Assembly (NCBI RefSeq): GCF_033118175.1
Contig: NW_026870889.1
Coordinates: 2,418,001-2,482,000, forward strand
DNA: 64,000 nt
Origin: Dama dama
Lineage: Eukaryota; Chordata; Mammalia; Artiodactyla; Cervidae
Reading direction: 5' to 3'
Within the stretch, counting starts at the first letter, position 1; each line of letters opens with the position of its first letter. Below, piece by piece: positions 9,477 through 22,557 of the stretch. Made by a program: the position numbers and the translations under genes. The notes under the pieces are model-generated. The model searched no databases, had not been told where the DNA came from, and saw nothing but the letters and a program-made list of their open reading frames with translations.

Positions 9477-12400
9477 GGTGGGGCAGTACCCCCGGAGGCC
9501 AAGAAGGTCTGTGCAAGGCTGCCAGGGGCAGGGACAGCGCTGGGTCCTGCCCCTGGCCTGTGGGACGTCTGAGCACAACCGGCACTCTCCCGCTGGAAGA
9601 CCTCCCCGTCTGCCTCCAAAGGCCGGTTTGCAAGCACTCCCGCCCGCTGTTCCCGCCAGGCACGCACAATGCTCCCAAGCCCGGGAGAAAAGCGCTTCGG
9701 GGTGGTGCTCTCTCCGGGCCCTTGCCCCTGAGCCTGGGGGCCAGGCAGGGGATCCACAGTCCCAGGCCAAGGCACAACAACATGCACACGTCTGTTCCTG
9801 CCCCCTCCACCGGCAGAGAGCTGGGGGGAGCCAGAGTCTGTCAGGCAGCTGCTGGGCTGGCCGCCTGTGTGGGAAGGGGCAGAGCCGACCTAGGGGCAAG
9901 TTGGGCCTCTTGCTCTCCCTGCTGCCCTGAGGCTGCTGGGCCAAAGAGGTCTTGGGCATCCAGCCCCTTGCTGGTCCCTTCCCTCTGACGAGGCCCTCTG
10001 AGCTCCAGCACCTTGCAGTGTGGAGACAGCCCCTGCCAGCAACCTCCTCTCCAAGGAGGCCTCAACCGAGGCCTAGGCACAGGGGAAAGGCACCAGCGGG
10101 GATGAGCCAGTGGAGGCGCACGGGCATATCAGGACCCAGTCCCTGCAGCCTGCCCCTTGGTGGGGCAGTACCCCCGGAGGCCAGGAAGGTCTGGGCAAGG
10201 CTGGCCAGGGGCAGGGTCCCTGCTGGGTCCTGCCCCTGGCCTGTGGGGCCTCTGAGCACAACCGGCCCTCTCCCACTGGAAGACCTCCCCGGCTGCCTCC
10301 AAAGGCGGGTTTGCCAACACTCCCGCCCGCTGTTCCCGCCAGGCACGCACAACGCTCCCAAGGCCAGGAGAAAAGCGCTTCGGGGTGTTGCTCTCTCCGG
10401 GCCCTTGCCCCTGAGCCTGGGGTCCAGGCAGTGGGTCCACACTCCCAGACCAAGGCAGAACCACATGCACACGTCTCTTCCTGACCCCTGCACCGGCAGA
10501 GAGCTCGGGGGAGCCAGAGTCTGTCAGGCAGCTGCTGGGTTGGCTGCCTGTGTGGGAAGGGGCAGAGCCGACCTAGGGGCAAGTTGGGCCTCTTGCTCTC
10601 ACTGCTGCCCTGAGGCTGCTGGGCCAAAGAGGTCTTGGGCATCCAGCCCCTTGCTGGTCCCTTCCCGCTGACGAGGCCCTCTGAGCTCCAGCACCTTGCA
10701 GTGTGGAGACAGCCCCTGCCAGCAATCTCCTCTCCAAGGAGGCCTCAACCGAGGCCTAGGCCCAGGGGAAAGGCACCAGCGGGGATGAGCCTGGGGAGGC
10801 GCCCGGGCATGTCTGGACCCAGGCCCCGCAGCCTGCCCCTTAGTGGGGCAGTACCCCCGGAGGCCAGGAAGGTCTGGGCAAGGCTGGCCAGGGGCAGGGG
10901 CCCTGCTGCGTCCTGCCCCTGGCCTGTGGGGCCTCTGAGCACAACCGGCCCTCTCCCACTGGAAGACCTCCCCGGCTGCCTCCAAGGCCGGTTTGCAAGC
11001 GCTCCCGCCCACTGTTCCCAGCAGGCGTGCACAATGCTCCCAAGCCCGGGAGAAAAGCGCTTCAGGGTGGTGCTCTCTCCGGGCCCTTGCCCCTGAGCCT
11101 GGGGGCAAGGCAGGGTGTCCACACTCCCAGGACAAGGCAGAACCACATGCACACGTCTGATCTGCCCCCTGCACCGGCAGAGAGCTCGGGGGAGCCAGAG
11201 TCTGTCAGGCAGCTCCTGGGCTGTCCGCCTGTGTGGGAAGGGGCAGAGCCGACCTAGGGGCAAGTTGGGCCTCTTGCTCTCCCTGCTGCCCTGAGGCTGC
11301 TGGGCCAAAGAGGTCTTGGGCATCCAGCCCCTTGCTGGTCCCTTCCCTCTGACGAGGCCCTCTGAGCTCCAGCACCTTTCAGTGTGGAGACAGCCCCTGC
11401 CAGCAACCTCCTCTCCAAGGAGGCCTCAACCGAGGCCTAGGCCCAGGGGAAAGGCACCACCGGGGATGAGCCTGGGGAGGCGCCCGGGCATATCTGGACC
11501 CAGTCCCCGCAGCCTGCCCCTTGGTGGGGCAGTACCCCCGGAGGCCAGGAAGGTCTGGGCAAGGCTGCCAGGGGCAGGGACACTGCTGGGTCCTGCCCCT
11601 GGCCTGTGGGGCGTCTGAGCACAACCGGCACTCTCCCGCTGGAAGACCTCCCCGTCTGCCTCGAAAGGCCGGTTTGCAAGCACTCCCGCCCGCTGTTCCC
11701 GCCAGGCACGCACAATGCTCCCAAGCCCGGGAGAAAAGCGCTTCGGGGTGGTGCTCTCTCCGGGCCCTTGCCCCTGAGCCTGGGGGCAAGGCATGGGGAA
11801 CACACTCCCAGGCCAAGGCAGAACCACATGCCCACGTCTGATCCTGTCCCCTGCACCGGCAGAGAGCTTGGGGGAGCCAGAGTCTGTCAGGCAGCTGCTG
11901 GGTTGGCCGCCTGTGAGGGAAGGGGCAGAGCCGCCCTAGGGGCAAGTTGGGCCTCTTGCTCTCCCTGCTGCCCTGAGGCTGCTGGGCCAAAGACGTCTTG
12001 GGCATCCAGCCCCTTACTGGTCCCTTCCCTCTGACGAGGCCCTCTGAGCTCCAGCACCTTGCAGTGTGGAGACAGCCCCTGCCAGCAACCTCCTCTCCAA
12101 GGAGGCCTCAACCGAGGCCTAGGCCCAGGGGAAAGGCACCAGCGGGGATGAGCCAGGGGAGGCGCCCGAGCATGTCTGGACCCAGTCCCCGCAGCCTGCC
12201 CCTTGGTGGGGCAGTACCCCCGGAGGCCAGGAAGGTCTGGGTAAGACTGGCCAGGGGCAGGGGCCCTGCTGGGTCCTGCCCCTGGCCTGTGGGGCCTCTG
12301 AGCACAACCGGCCCTCTCCCACTGGAAGACCTCCCCGGCTGCCTCCAAAGGCCGGTTTGCAAGCGCTCCCGGCCACTGTTACCAGCAGGCGGGCACAATG

Positions 12401-15167
12401 CTCCTAAGCCCGGAAGAAAAGCGCTTCAGGGTGGTGGTCTCTCCGGGCCCTTGCCCCTGAGCCTGGGGGCAAGGCAGGGTGTCCACACTCCCAGGCCAAG
12501 GCAGAACCACATGCACACGTCTGACCTGCCCCCTGCACCGGCAGAGAGCTCGGGGGAGCCAGAGTCTGTCAGGCAGCTGCTGGGCTGGCCGCCTGTGTGG
12601 GAAGTGGCAGAGCCGACCTAGGGGCAAGTTGGGCCTCTTGCTCTCCCTGCTGCCCTGAGGCTGCTGGGCCAAAGAGGTCTTGGGCATCCAGCCCCTTGCT
12701 GGTCCCTTCCCTCTGACGAGGCCCTCTGAGCTCCAGCACCTTGCAGTGTGGAGACAGCCCCTGCCAGCAGCCTCCTCTCCAAGGAGGCCTCAACCGAGGC
12801 CTAGGCCCAGGGGAAAGGCACCAGCGGGGATGAGCCTGGGGAGGCGCCCGGGCATGTCTGGACCCAGTCCCCGCAGCCTGCCCCTTGGTGGGGCAGTACC
12901 CCCGGAGGCCAGGAAGGTCTGGGCAAGGCTGGCCAGGGGCAGGGGCCCTGCTGGGTCCTGCCCCTGGCCTGTGGGGTCTCTGAGCACAACCGGCCCTCTC
13001 CCACTGGAAGAACTCCCCGGCTGCCTCCAAAGGCCAGTTTGCCAACACTCCCGCCCGCTGTTCCCGCCAGGCACGCACAATGCTCCCAAGCCCGGGAGAA
13101 AAGCGCTTCGGGGTGGTGGTCTCTCCGGGCCCTTGCCCCTGAGCCTGGGGGCCAGGCAGTTGGTCCACACTCCCAGACCAAGGCACAACAACATGCACAC
13201 GTCTGTTCCTGCCCCCTCCACCGGCAGAGAGCTGGGGGGAGCCAGAGTCTGTCAGGCAGCTGCTGGGCTGGCCGCCTGTGTGGGAAGGGGCAGAGCCGAC
13301 CTAGGGGCAAGTTGGGCCTCTTGCTCTCCCTGCTGCCCTGAGGCTGCTGGGCCAAAGAGGTCTTGGGCATCCAGCCCCTTGCTGGTCCCTTCCCTCTGAC
13401 GAGGCCCTCTGAGCTCCAGCACCTTGCAGTGTGGAGACAGCCCCTGCCAGCAACCTCCTCTCCAAGGAGGCCTCAACCGAGGCCTAGGCCCAGGGGAAAG
13501 GCACCAGCGGGGATGAGCCTGGGGAGGTGCCCAGGCATGTCTGGACCCAGTCCCCGCAGCCTGCCCCTTGGTGGGGCAGTACCCCCGGAGGCCAGGAAGG
13601 TCTGGGCAAGGCTGGCCAGGGGCAGGGGCCCTGCTGGGTCCTGCCCATGGCCTGTGGGGCCTCTGAGCACAACCGGCCCTCTCCCACTGGAAGAACTCCC
13701 CGGCTGACTCCAAGGGCCAGTTTGCCAACACTTCCGCCCGCTGTTCCCGCCAGGCACGCACAATGCTCCCAAGCCCGGGAGAAAAGCACTTCGGGGTGGT
13801 GCTCTCCTCGGGCCCTTGCCCCTGAGCCTGGGGGCCAGGCAGTTGGTCCACACTCCCAGACCAAGGCAGAACCACATGCACACGTCTGTTCCTGACCCCT
13901 GCACCGGCAGAGAGCTCGGGGGAGCCAGAGTCTGTCAGGCAGCTGCTGGGCTGGCCGCCTGTGTGGGAAGGGGCAGAGCCGACCTAGGGGCAAGTTGGGC
14001 CTCTTGCTCTCCCTGCTGCCCTGAGGCTGCTGGGCCAAAGAGGTCTTGGGCATCCAGCCCCTTGCTGGTCCCTTCCCTCTGACGAGGCCCTCTGAGCTCT
14101 AGCACCTTGCAGTGTGGAGACAGCCCCTGGCAGCAACATCCTCTCCAAGGAGGCCTCAACCGAGGCCTAGGCCCAGGGGAAAGGCACCAGCGGGGATGAG
14201 CCTGGGGAGGCGCCCGGGCATGTCTGGACCCAGTCCCCGCAGCCTGCCCCTTGGTGGGGCAGTACCCCCGGAGGCCAGGAAGATATGGGCAAGGCTGGCC
14301 AGGGGCAGGGGCCCTGCTGGGTCCTCCCCATGGCCTGTGGGGCCTCTGAGCACAACCGGCCCTCTCCCACTGGAAGACCTCCCCGGCTGCCTCCAAAGGC
14401 CAGTTTGCCAACACTCCTGCCCGCTCTTCCCGCCAGGCACGCACAATGCTCCCAAGCCCGGGAGAAAAGCGCTTCGGGGTGGTGCTCTCTCCGGGCCCTT
14501 GCCCCTGAGCCTGTGGGCAAGGCAGTGGGAACACACTCCCAGACCAAGGCAGAAACACATGCACACGTCTGTTCCTGTCCCCTGCACCGGCAGAGAGCTC
14601 GGGGGAGCCAGAGTCTCTCAGGCAGGTCCTGGGCTGGCCGCCTGTGTGGGAAGGGGCAGAGCCGACCTAGGGGCAAGTTGGGCCTCTTGCTCTCCCTGCT
14701 GCCCTGAGGCTGCAGGGCCAAAGACGTCTTGGGCATCCAGCCCCTTACTGGTCCCTTCCCTCTGCCGAGGCCCTCTGAGCTCCAGCACCTTGCAGTGTGG
14801 AGACAGCCCCTGCCAGCAATCTCCTCTCCAAGGAGGCCTCAACCGAGGCCTAGGCACAGGGGAAAGGCACCAGCGGGGTTGAGCCAGGGGAGGCGCCCGG
14901 GCATGTCTGGACCCTGTCCCCGCAGCCTGCCCCTTGGTGGGGCAGTACCCCCGGAGGCCAGGAAGGTCTGGGCAAGGCTGGCCAGGGGCAGGGGCCCTGC
15001 TGGGTCCTGCCCCTGGCCTGTGGGGCCTCTGAGCACAACCGGCCCTCTCCCACTGGAAGACCTCCCCGGCTGCCTCCAAAGTCCTGTTTGCAAGCACTCC
15101 CGCCCACTGTTCCCGCCAGGCGCGCACAATGCTCCGAAGCCCGGGAGAAAAGCGCTTCGGGGTGGTG
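9477..15167 (+). repeat. 11-unit higher-order repeat, copy 2
   Basis: This is the partner of 1970-7660. A simple tandem would continue to about 16973, but copy 2 is cut off inside its last module, where the sequence switches into the 129 bp module array at 15168. The 7661-9476 interval of the first period (about three units) therefore has no counterpart on the right. This is consistent with the array having arrived by recombination after the 7507 bp duplication. Confidence 0.85.
11650..11666 (-). other. CENP-B box core match (site 2)
   Basis: This is the same 17-mer as at 4143-4159, located 7507 bp away in the duplicated 11-unit block. It is one inherited mutation, not an independent event. 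Confidence 0.45.
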
Positions 15168-17882
15168 CTCTCTCCCGGCCCTTGGAAGACCTCCCCGGCT
15201 GCCTCCAAAGGCTGGATTTCAAGTACTCCCTCCCGCTGTCCCGCCAGCCGCACACAATGCTCCCAATCACGGGAGAAAAGCGCTTCGGGGTGGTGCTCTC
15301 TATGGGCCCTTGGAAGACGTCCCCGTTTGTCTCCAAAGGCCGGTTTGCAAGCACTCATGCCCGCTGTTCCCGCCAGCCGCGCACAATGCTCCCAAGCCTA
15401 GGAGAAAAGCGCTTCGGGGTGGTGCTCTCTCCCGGCCCTTGGAAGACCTCCCCGGCTGCCTCCAAAGGCCGGTTTGCAAGCACTCAATCCCGCTGTTCCC
15501 GCCAGCCGCGCACAATGCTCCCAAGCCCGGGAGAAAAGCGCTTCGGGGTGGTGCTCTCTCCCGGCCCTTGGAAGACCTCCCCGGCTGCCTCCAAAGGCTG
15601 GTTTTCAAGAACTCCCTCCCGCTGACCCGCCAGCCGCACACAATGCTCCCAAGCCCGGGAGAAAAGCATTTTGAGGTGGTCTCTCTCCGGGCCCTTGGAA
15701 GACTCCCCGGCTGCCTCTAAAGGCCGGTTTGCAAGCACTCATGTCCTCTGTTCCCGACAGCCGCGAACAATGCTCCCAATTCCGTGAGAAAAGTGCTTCG
15801 GGATGGTGCTCTCTCCGGGCCCTTGGAAGACCTCCCAAGCTGCCTCCAAAGGCCGGTTTGCAAGCACTCCCGCCCGCTGTTCCCGCCAGCCTCGCACAAT
15901 GCTCCCAAGCCCGGGAGAAAAGCGCTTCGGGGTGGTGTTCTCTCCGTGCCAATGGAGGACCTCCCTGGCTGCCCCCAAAGGCCGGTTTGCAAGCACTCCC
16001 ACTCGCTGTTCCCGCCAGCCACGCACAATCCTCCAAAACCCCGGAGAAAAGCGCTTCGGGGTGGTGTTCTCTCCGTGCCCATGGAAGACCTCCCGGGGTG
16101 CCCCCAAAGGCCGGTTTGGAAGCACTCCGACTCGCTGTTCCCGCCATCCGCGCACAATGCTCCCAAGCCCGGGAGAAAAGCATTTTGGGGTGGTGCTCAC
16201 ACCGGGCCCTGGAAGACCTCCCCGGCTGCCTCCAAAGGACGGTTTTCAAGCACTCCTGCCTGCTGTTCCCGCCACCCGCGCACAATGCTCCCAAGACCGG
16301 GAGAAAAGCGCTTCGGGGTGGTGCTCTCTACAGGCCCTTGGAAGACCTCCCCGGCTGCCTCCAAAGGCCGGTTTGCAAGGACTCCTTCCTGCTGTTCCCG
16401 CCATCCACGCACAATGCTCCCAAGCCCGGGAGAAAAGCATTTTGGGGTGGTGCTCACACCGGGCCCTGGAAGACCTCCCCGGCTGCCTCCAAAGGACGGT
16501 TTTCAAGCACTCCTGCCTGCTGTTCCCGCCACCCGCGCAAAATGCTCCCAAGCCCGGGAGAAAAGCGCTTCGGGGTGGTGCTCTCTACAGGCCCTTGGAA
16601 GACCTCCCCGGCTGCCTCCAAAGGCCGGTTTGCAAGGACTCCTTCCTGCTGTTCCCGCCAGCCACGCACAATGCTCCCAAGCCCGGGAGAAAAGCATTTT
16701 GGGGTGGTGCTCACACCGGGCCCTGGAAGACCTCCCCGGCTGCCTCCAAAGGACGGTTTTCAAGCACTCCTGCCTGCTGTTCCCGCCACCCGCGCAGAAT
16801 GCTCCCAAGCGCGGGAGAAAAGCGCTTCGGGGTGGTGCTCTCTACAGGCCCTTGGAAGACCTCCCCGGCTGCCTCCAAAGGCCGGTTTGCAAGGACTCCT
16901 TCCTGCTTTTCCCGCCAGCCACGCACAATGCTCCCAAGCCCGGGAGAAAAGCATTTTGGGGTGGTGCTCACTCCGGGCCCTTGGAAGACCTCCCCGGCTG
17001 CCTCCAATGGCCAGTTTGCAAGCACTCATGTCCGCTGTTCCCACCAGCCGCGCACAATCCTCCCAAGCCCGGGAGAAAAGCTTTTTGGGGTGGTGCTCAC
17101 ACCGGGCCCTGGAAGACCTCCCCGGCTGCCTCCAAAGGCCAGTTTTCAAGCACTCCTGCCTGCTGTTCCCGCCACCTGCGCACAATGCTCCCAAGCCCGG
17201 GAGAAAAGCGCTTCGGGGTGGTGCTCTCTACAGGCCCTTGGAAGACCTCCCCGGCTGCCTCCAAAGGCCGGTTTGCAAGGACTCCTTCCTGCTGTTCCCG
17301 CCAGCCACGCACAATGCTCCCAAGCCCGGGAGAGAAGCATTTTGGGGTGGTGCTCTCTACAGGCCCTTGGAAGACCTCCCCGGCTGCCTCCAGTGGCCAG
17401 TTTGCAAGCACTCATGCCCGCTGTTCCCACCAGCCGCGCACAATGCTCCCAAGCCCGGGAGAAAAGCTTTTTGGGGTGGTGCTCACACCGGGCCCTGGAA
17501 GACCTCCCGGGCTGCCTCCAAAGGCCGGTTTGCAAGCATTCATGTCCGTTGTTCCCGACAGCCGCGCACAATGCTCCCAAGCCCGAGAGAAAAGCATTTT
17601 GGGGTGGGGATCAGTCCGGCCCTTGGAAGACCTCCCCGGCTGCCTCCAAAGGCCGGTTTGCAAGCACTCATGCCCGCTGTTCCCGCCAGCCGCGCACAAT
17701 GCTCCCAAGACCGTGAGAAAAGCGCTTCGGGGTGGTGTTCTCTCAGGGACCATGGAGGACCTCCCCGGCTGCCCCCAAAGGCCGGTTTGCAAGCATACCC
17801 ACTCGCTGTTCCCGCCAGGCGCACACAATGTTCCAAAACCCCGGAGAAAAGCGCTTCGGGGTGGTGGTCTCTCCGGGCCCCT
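15055..17882 (+). repeat. Module array 2: 22 tandem 128/129 bp modules
   Basis: The 2828 bp give 22 modules at 128-129 bp. The array starts at the lone-module position of the unit marked at 14729 and ends at the start of the next 553 bp segment. Two module types are prominent from about 16180. One has aagcattttgggg with ctcacaccgggccctgg (128 bp) and the other has aagcgcttcgggg with ctctctacaggcccttgg (129 bp). They alternate, giving a 257 bp dimer. Modules from 15176 to about 17509 align with array 3 at an offset of 18095 bp. After a jump, the last ~370 bp align at 18998 bp, so this array lacks seven modules that array 3 has. The exit signature starts at 17713. Confidence 0.93.
15176..17509 (+). 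repeat. Array segment duplicated at 18095 bp offset (copy 1)
   Basis: This stretch is collinear with 33271-35604, module by module and including private variants, for example the aaccccgg module and the cgtgccaatggagg module. The match stops at about 17509, where gacctcccgggctgcc follows instead of gacctccccggctgcctgc. From there copy 1 continues as 36507 onward, offset 18998. The 903 bp difference equals seven 129 bp modules. Confidence 0.82.
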
Positions 17883-19933
17883 GCCCCTGAGCCTGGGGGC
17901 CAGGCAGGGGATCCACAGTCCCAGGCCAAGGCAGAACCACATGCACACGTCTGTTCCTGCCCCCTCCACCGGCTGAGAGCTGGGGGGAGCCAGAGTCTGT
18001 CAGGCAGCTGCTGGGCTGGCCGCCTGTGTGGGAAGGGGCAGAGCCGACCTAGGGGCAAGTTGGGCCTCTTGCTCTCCCTGCTGCCCTGAGGCTGCTGGGC
18101 CAAAGAGGTCTTGGGCATCCAGCCCCTTGCTGGTCCCTTCCCTCTGACGAGGCCCTCTGAGCTCCAGCACCTTGCAGTGTGGAGACAGCCCCTGCCAGCA
18201 ACCTCCTCTCCAAGGAGGCCTCAACCGAGGCCTAGGCCCAGGGGAAAGGCACCAGCGGAGATGAGCCAGTGGAGGCGCCCGGGCATGTCTGGACCCAGTC
18301 CCCGCAGCCTGCCCCTTGGTGGGGCAGTACCCCCGGAGGCCAGGAAGGTCTGGGCAAGGCTGCGAGGGGCAGGGGCCCTGCTGGGTCGTGCCCCTGGCCT
18401 GTGGGGCGTCTGAGCACAACCGGCACTCTCCCGCTGGAAGACCTCCCCGTCTGCCTCCAAAGGCCGGTTTGCAAGCACTCCCGCCCGCTGTTCCCGCCAG
18501 GCACGCACAATGCTCCCAAGCCCGGGAGAAAAGCGCTTCGGGGTGGTGCTCTCTCCGGGCCCTTGCCCCTGAGCCTGGGGGCCAGGCAGTTGGAACACAC
18601 TCCCAGGCCAATGCAGAACGACATGCACACGTCTGTTCCTGCCCCCTACACCGGCAGAGAGCTCGGGGGAGCCAGAGACTGCCAGGCTGCTGCTGGGCTG
18701 GCTGCCTGTGTGGGACGGGGCAGAGCCGACCTAGGGGCAAGTTGGGCCTCTTGCTCTCCCTGCTGCCCTGAGGCTGCTGGGTCAAAGAGGTCTTGGGTAT
18801 CCAGCCCTTTGCTGGTCCCTTCCCTCTGACGAGGCCCTCTGAGCTCCAGCACCTTGCAGTGTGGAGACAGCCCCTGCCAGCAACCTCCTCTCCAAGGAGG
18901 CCTCAACCGAGGCCTACGCCCAGGGGAAAGGCACCAGCAGGGATGATCCTGGGGAGGCGCACGGACATGTCTGGACCCAGTCCCCGCAGCCTGCCCCTTG
19001 GTGGGGCAGTACCCCCGGAGGCCAGGAAGGTCTGGGCAAGGCTGGCCAGGGGCAGGGTCCCTGCTGGGTCCTGCCCCTGGCCTGTGAGGCCTCTGAGCAC
19101 AACCGGCCCTCTCCCACTGGAAGACCTCCCCAGCTGCCTCCAAAGTCCTGTTTGCAAACACTCCCGCCCGCTGTTCACGCCAGGCTCGCACAATGCTCCC
19201 AAGCCCGGGAGAAAAGCGCTTCGGGGTGGTGCTCTCTCCGGGCCCTTGCCCCTGAGCCTGGGGGCCAGGCAGTGGGTCCACACTCCCAGACCAAGGCAGA
19301 ACCACATGCACACGTCTGTTCCTGACCCCTGCACCGGCAGAGAGCTCTGGGGAGCCAGAGTCTGTCAGGCAGGTGCTGGGCTGGCCGCCTGTGTGGGAAG
19401 GGGCAGAGCCGACCTAGGGGCAAGTTGGGCCTCTTCCTCTCCCTGCTGCCCTGAGGCTGCTGGGCCAAAGAGGTCTTGGGCATCCAGCCCCTTGCTGGTC
19501 CCTTCCCTCTGACGAGGCCCTCTGAGCTCCAGCACCTTGCAGTGTGGAGACAGCCCCTGCCAGCAACCTCCTCTCCAATGAGGCCTCAACCGAGGCCTAG
19601 GCCCAGGGGAAAGGCACCAGCGGGGATGAGCCTGGGGAGGCGCCCGGGCATGTCTGGACCCAGTCCCCGCAGCCTGCCCCTTGGTGGGGCAGTACCCCCG
19701 GAGGCCAAGAAGGTCTGTGCAAGGCTGCCAGGGGCAGGGACAGCGCTGGGTCCTGCCCCTGGCCTGTGGGACGTCTGAGCACAACCGGCACTCTCCCGCT
19801 GGAAGACCTCCCCGTCTGCCTCCAAAGGCCGGTTTGCAAGCACTCCCGCCCGCTGTTCCCGCCAGGCACGCACAATGCTCCCAAGCCCGGGAGAAAAGCG
19901 CTTCGGGGTGGTGCTCTCTCCGGGCCCTTGCCC
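17713..19933 (+). repeat. Second copy of the sequence at 1-2220 (17712 bp offset)
   Basis: Array exit and the first three large units repeat the window's first 2.2 kb. I noticed about seven single-base differences, among them aagcgctt versus aagcactt, cgcacaca versus cacacaca and ccaatgcag versus ccaaggcag. A one-base deletion near 1953 in the first copy shifts the offset to 17713 beyond it. Similarity falls off at about 19934, where cccctacgcctgcggg replaces cccctgagcctggggg. Confidence 0.82.
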
Positions 19934-22540
19934 CTACGCCTGCGGGCCAGGCAGTTGGAACACACCCCCAGGCCAAGACAGAACGACATGAACACGTCTG
20001 TTCCTGCCCCCTACACCGGCAGAGAGCTCGGGGGAGCCAGAGTCTCTCAGGCAGGTGCTGGGCTGGCCGCCTGTGTGGGAAGGGGCAGAGCCGACCTAGG
20101 GGCAAGTTGGGCCTCTTGCTCTCCCTGCTGCCCTGAGGCTGCTGGGCCAAAGACTTCTTGGGCATCCAGCCCTTTGCTGGTCCCTTCCCTCTGACGAGGC
20201 CCTCTGAGCTCCAGCACCTTGCAGTGTGGAGACAGCACCTGCCAGCAATCTCCTCTCCAAGGAGGCCTCAACCGAGGCCTAGGCCCAGGGGAAAGGCACC
20301 AGCGGGGATGAGCCTGGGGAGGCGCCCGGGCATATCTGGACCCAGTCCCCGCAGCCTGCCCCTTGGTGGGGCAGTACCCCTGGAGGCCAGGAAGGTCTGG
20401 GAAAGGCTGGCCAGGGGCAGTGGACCTGCTGGGTCCTTCCCCTGGCCTGTGGGACCTCTGAGCACAACCGGCCCTGTCCCACTGGAAGACCTCCCCGGCT
20501 GCCTCCAAAGTCCTGTTTGCCAACACTCCCACCCACTGTTCACGCCAGACTTGCACAATGCTCCCAAGCCCGGGAGAAAAGCGCTTCGGGGTGGTGCTCT
20601 CTCCGGGCCCTTGCCCCTGAGCCTGGGGGCAAGGCATGGGGAACACACTCCCAGGCCAAGGCAGAACCACATGCCCACGTCTGTTCCTGTCCCCTGCACC
20701 GGCAGAGAGCTTGGGGGAGCCAGAGTCTGTCAGGCAGCTGCTGGGTTGGCCGCCTGTGTGGGAAGGGGCAGAGCCGCCCTAGGGGCAAGTTGGGCCTCTT
20801 GCTCTCCCTGCTGCCCTGAGGCTGCTGGGCCAAAGACGTCTTGGGCATCCAGCCCCTTACTGGTCCCTTCCCTCTGACGAGGCCCTCTGAGCTCCAGCAC
20901 CTTGCAGTGTGGAGACAGCCCTTGCCAGCAACCTCCTCTCCAAGGAGGCCTCAACCGAGGCCTAGGCCCAGGGGAAAGGCACCAGCGGGGATGAGCCTGG
21001 GGAGGCGCCCGGGGATGTCTGGACCCAGTCCCCGCAGCCTGCCCCTTGGTGGGGCAGTACCCCCGGAGGCCAGGAAGGTCTGGGCAAGGCTGGCCAGGGT
21101 CAGGGGCCCTGCTGGGTCCTGCCCCTGGCCTGTGGGGCCTCTGAGCACAACCGGTCCTCTCCCACTGGAAGACCTCCCCGGCTGCCTCCAAAGTCCTGTT
21201 TGCAAGCACTCCCGCCCACTGTTCCCGCCAGGCGCGCACAATGCTCCCAAGCCCGGGAGAAAAGCGCTTCGGGGTGGTGGTCTCTCCGGGCCCTTGCCCC
21301 TGAGCCTGGGGGCCAGGCAGGGGATCCACAGTCCCAGGCCAAGGCACAACAACATGCACACGTCTGTTCCTGCCCCCTCCACCGGCAGAGAGCTGGGGGG
21401 AGCCAGAGTCTGTCAGGCAGCTGCTGGGCTGGCCGCCTGTGTGGGAAGGGGCAGAGCCGACCTAGGGGCAAGTTGGGCCTCTTGCTCTCCCTGCTGCCCT
21501 GAGGCTGCTGGGCCAAAGAGGTCTTGGGCATCCAGCCCCTTGCTGGTCCCTTCCCTCTGACGAGGCCCTCTGAGCTCCAGCACCTTGCAGTGTGGAGACA
21601 GCCCCTGCCAGCAACCTCCTCTCCAAGGAGGCCTCAACCGAGGCCTAGGCACAGGGGAAAGGCACCAGCGGGGATGAGCCAGTGGAGGCGCACGGGCATA
21701 TCAGGACCCAGTCCCTGCAGCCTGCCCCTTGGTGGGGCAGTACCCCCGGAGGCCAGGAAGGTCTGGGCAAGGCTGGCCAGGGGCAGGGTCCCTGCTGGGT
21801 CCTGCCCCTGGCCTGTGGGGCCTCTGAGCACAACCGGCCCTCTCCCACTGGAAGACCTCCCCGGCTGCCTCCAAAGGCGGGTTTGCCAACACTCCCGCCC
21901 GCTGTTCCCGCCAGGCACGCACAACGCTCCCAAGGCCAGGAGAAAAGCGCTTCGGGGTGTTGCTCTCTCCGGGCCCTTGCCCCTGAGCCTGGGGTCCAGG
22001 CAGTGGTTCCACACTCCCAGACCAAGGCAGAACCACATGCACACGTGTGTTCCTGACCCCTGCACTGGCAGAGAGCTCGGGGGAGCCAGAGTCTGTCAGG
22101 CAGCTGCTGGGCTGGCCGCCTGTGTGGGAAGGGGCAGAGCCGACCTAGGGGCAAGTTGGGCCTCTTGCTCTCCCTGCTGCCCTGAGGCTGCTGGGCCAAA
22201 GAGGTCTTGGGCATCCAGCCCCTTGCTGGTCCCTTCCCTCTGACGAGGCCCTCTGAGCTCCAGCACCTTGCAGTGTGGAGACAGCCCCTGCCAGCAACCT
22301 CCTCTCCAAGGAGGCCTCAACCGAGGCCTAGGCCCAGGGGAAAGGCACCACCGGGGATGAGCCTGGGGAGGCGCCCGGGCATGTCTGGACCCAGTCCCCG
22401 CAGCCTGCCCCTTGGTGGGGCAGTACCCCCGGAGGCCAGGAAGGTCTGGGCAAGGCTGCCAGGGGCAGGGACACTGCTGGGTCCTGCCCCTGGCCTGTGG
22501 GGCGTCTGAGCACAACCGGCCCTCTCCCGCTGGAAGACCT

Positions 22541-22557
22541 CCCCGTCTGCCTCGAAA
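22541..22557 (-). other. CENP-B box core match (site 3)
   Basis: The same 17-mer occurs in the block B relative of the units marked 3809 and 11316. Confidence 0.45.

Larger units (their letters stand above)
171..15054 (+). repeat. Block A: 22 tandem 682 bp satellite units
   Basis: Twenty-two copies of the ~553 bp segment are each separated by one ~129 bp module. Phase can be followed with the marker cttgggcatccagcc, which recurs every 681-683 bp (about 399, 1081, 1764, 2445, 3128, 3809, 4491, 5173, 5856, 6539, 7222, and so on to 14729). Units fall into subfamilies. For example, those at 2445, 7905 and 9952 share gcatatcaggacccagtccc with gttgctctctcc in the module, whereas those at 399, 1764, 3809 and 9270 have a one-base-shorter form around ggctgccagggg or ggctgcgagggg. 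The order of subfamilies from about 1970 to 7660 repeats 7507 bp to the right. No gene, transposon or non-satellite base is seen. Function, if any, is unknown; centromeric or heterochromatic packaging is inference from the structure only. Confidence 0.95.

Noticed and set aside
15055..17882. CRISPR array
   Set aside because: Repeats are directly adjacent 128/129 bp units that vary along their whole length. There are no short direct repeats separated by unique spacers and no cas genes.
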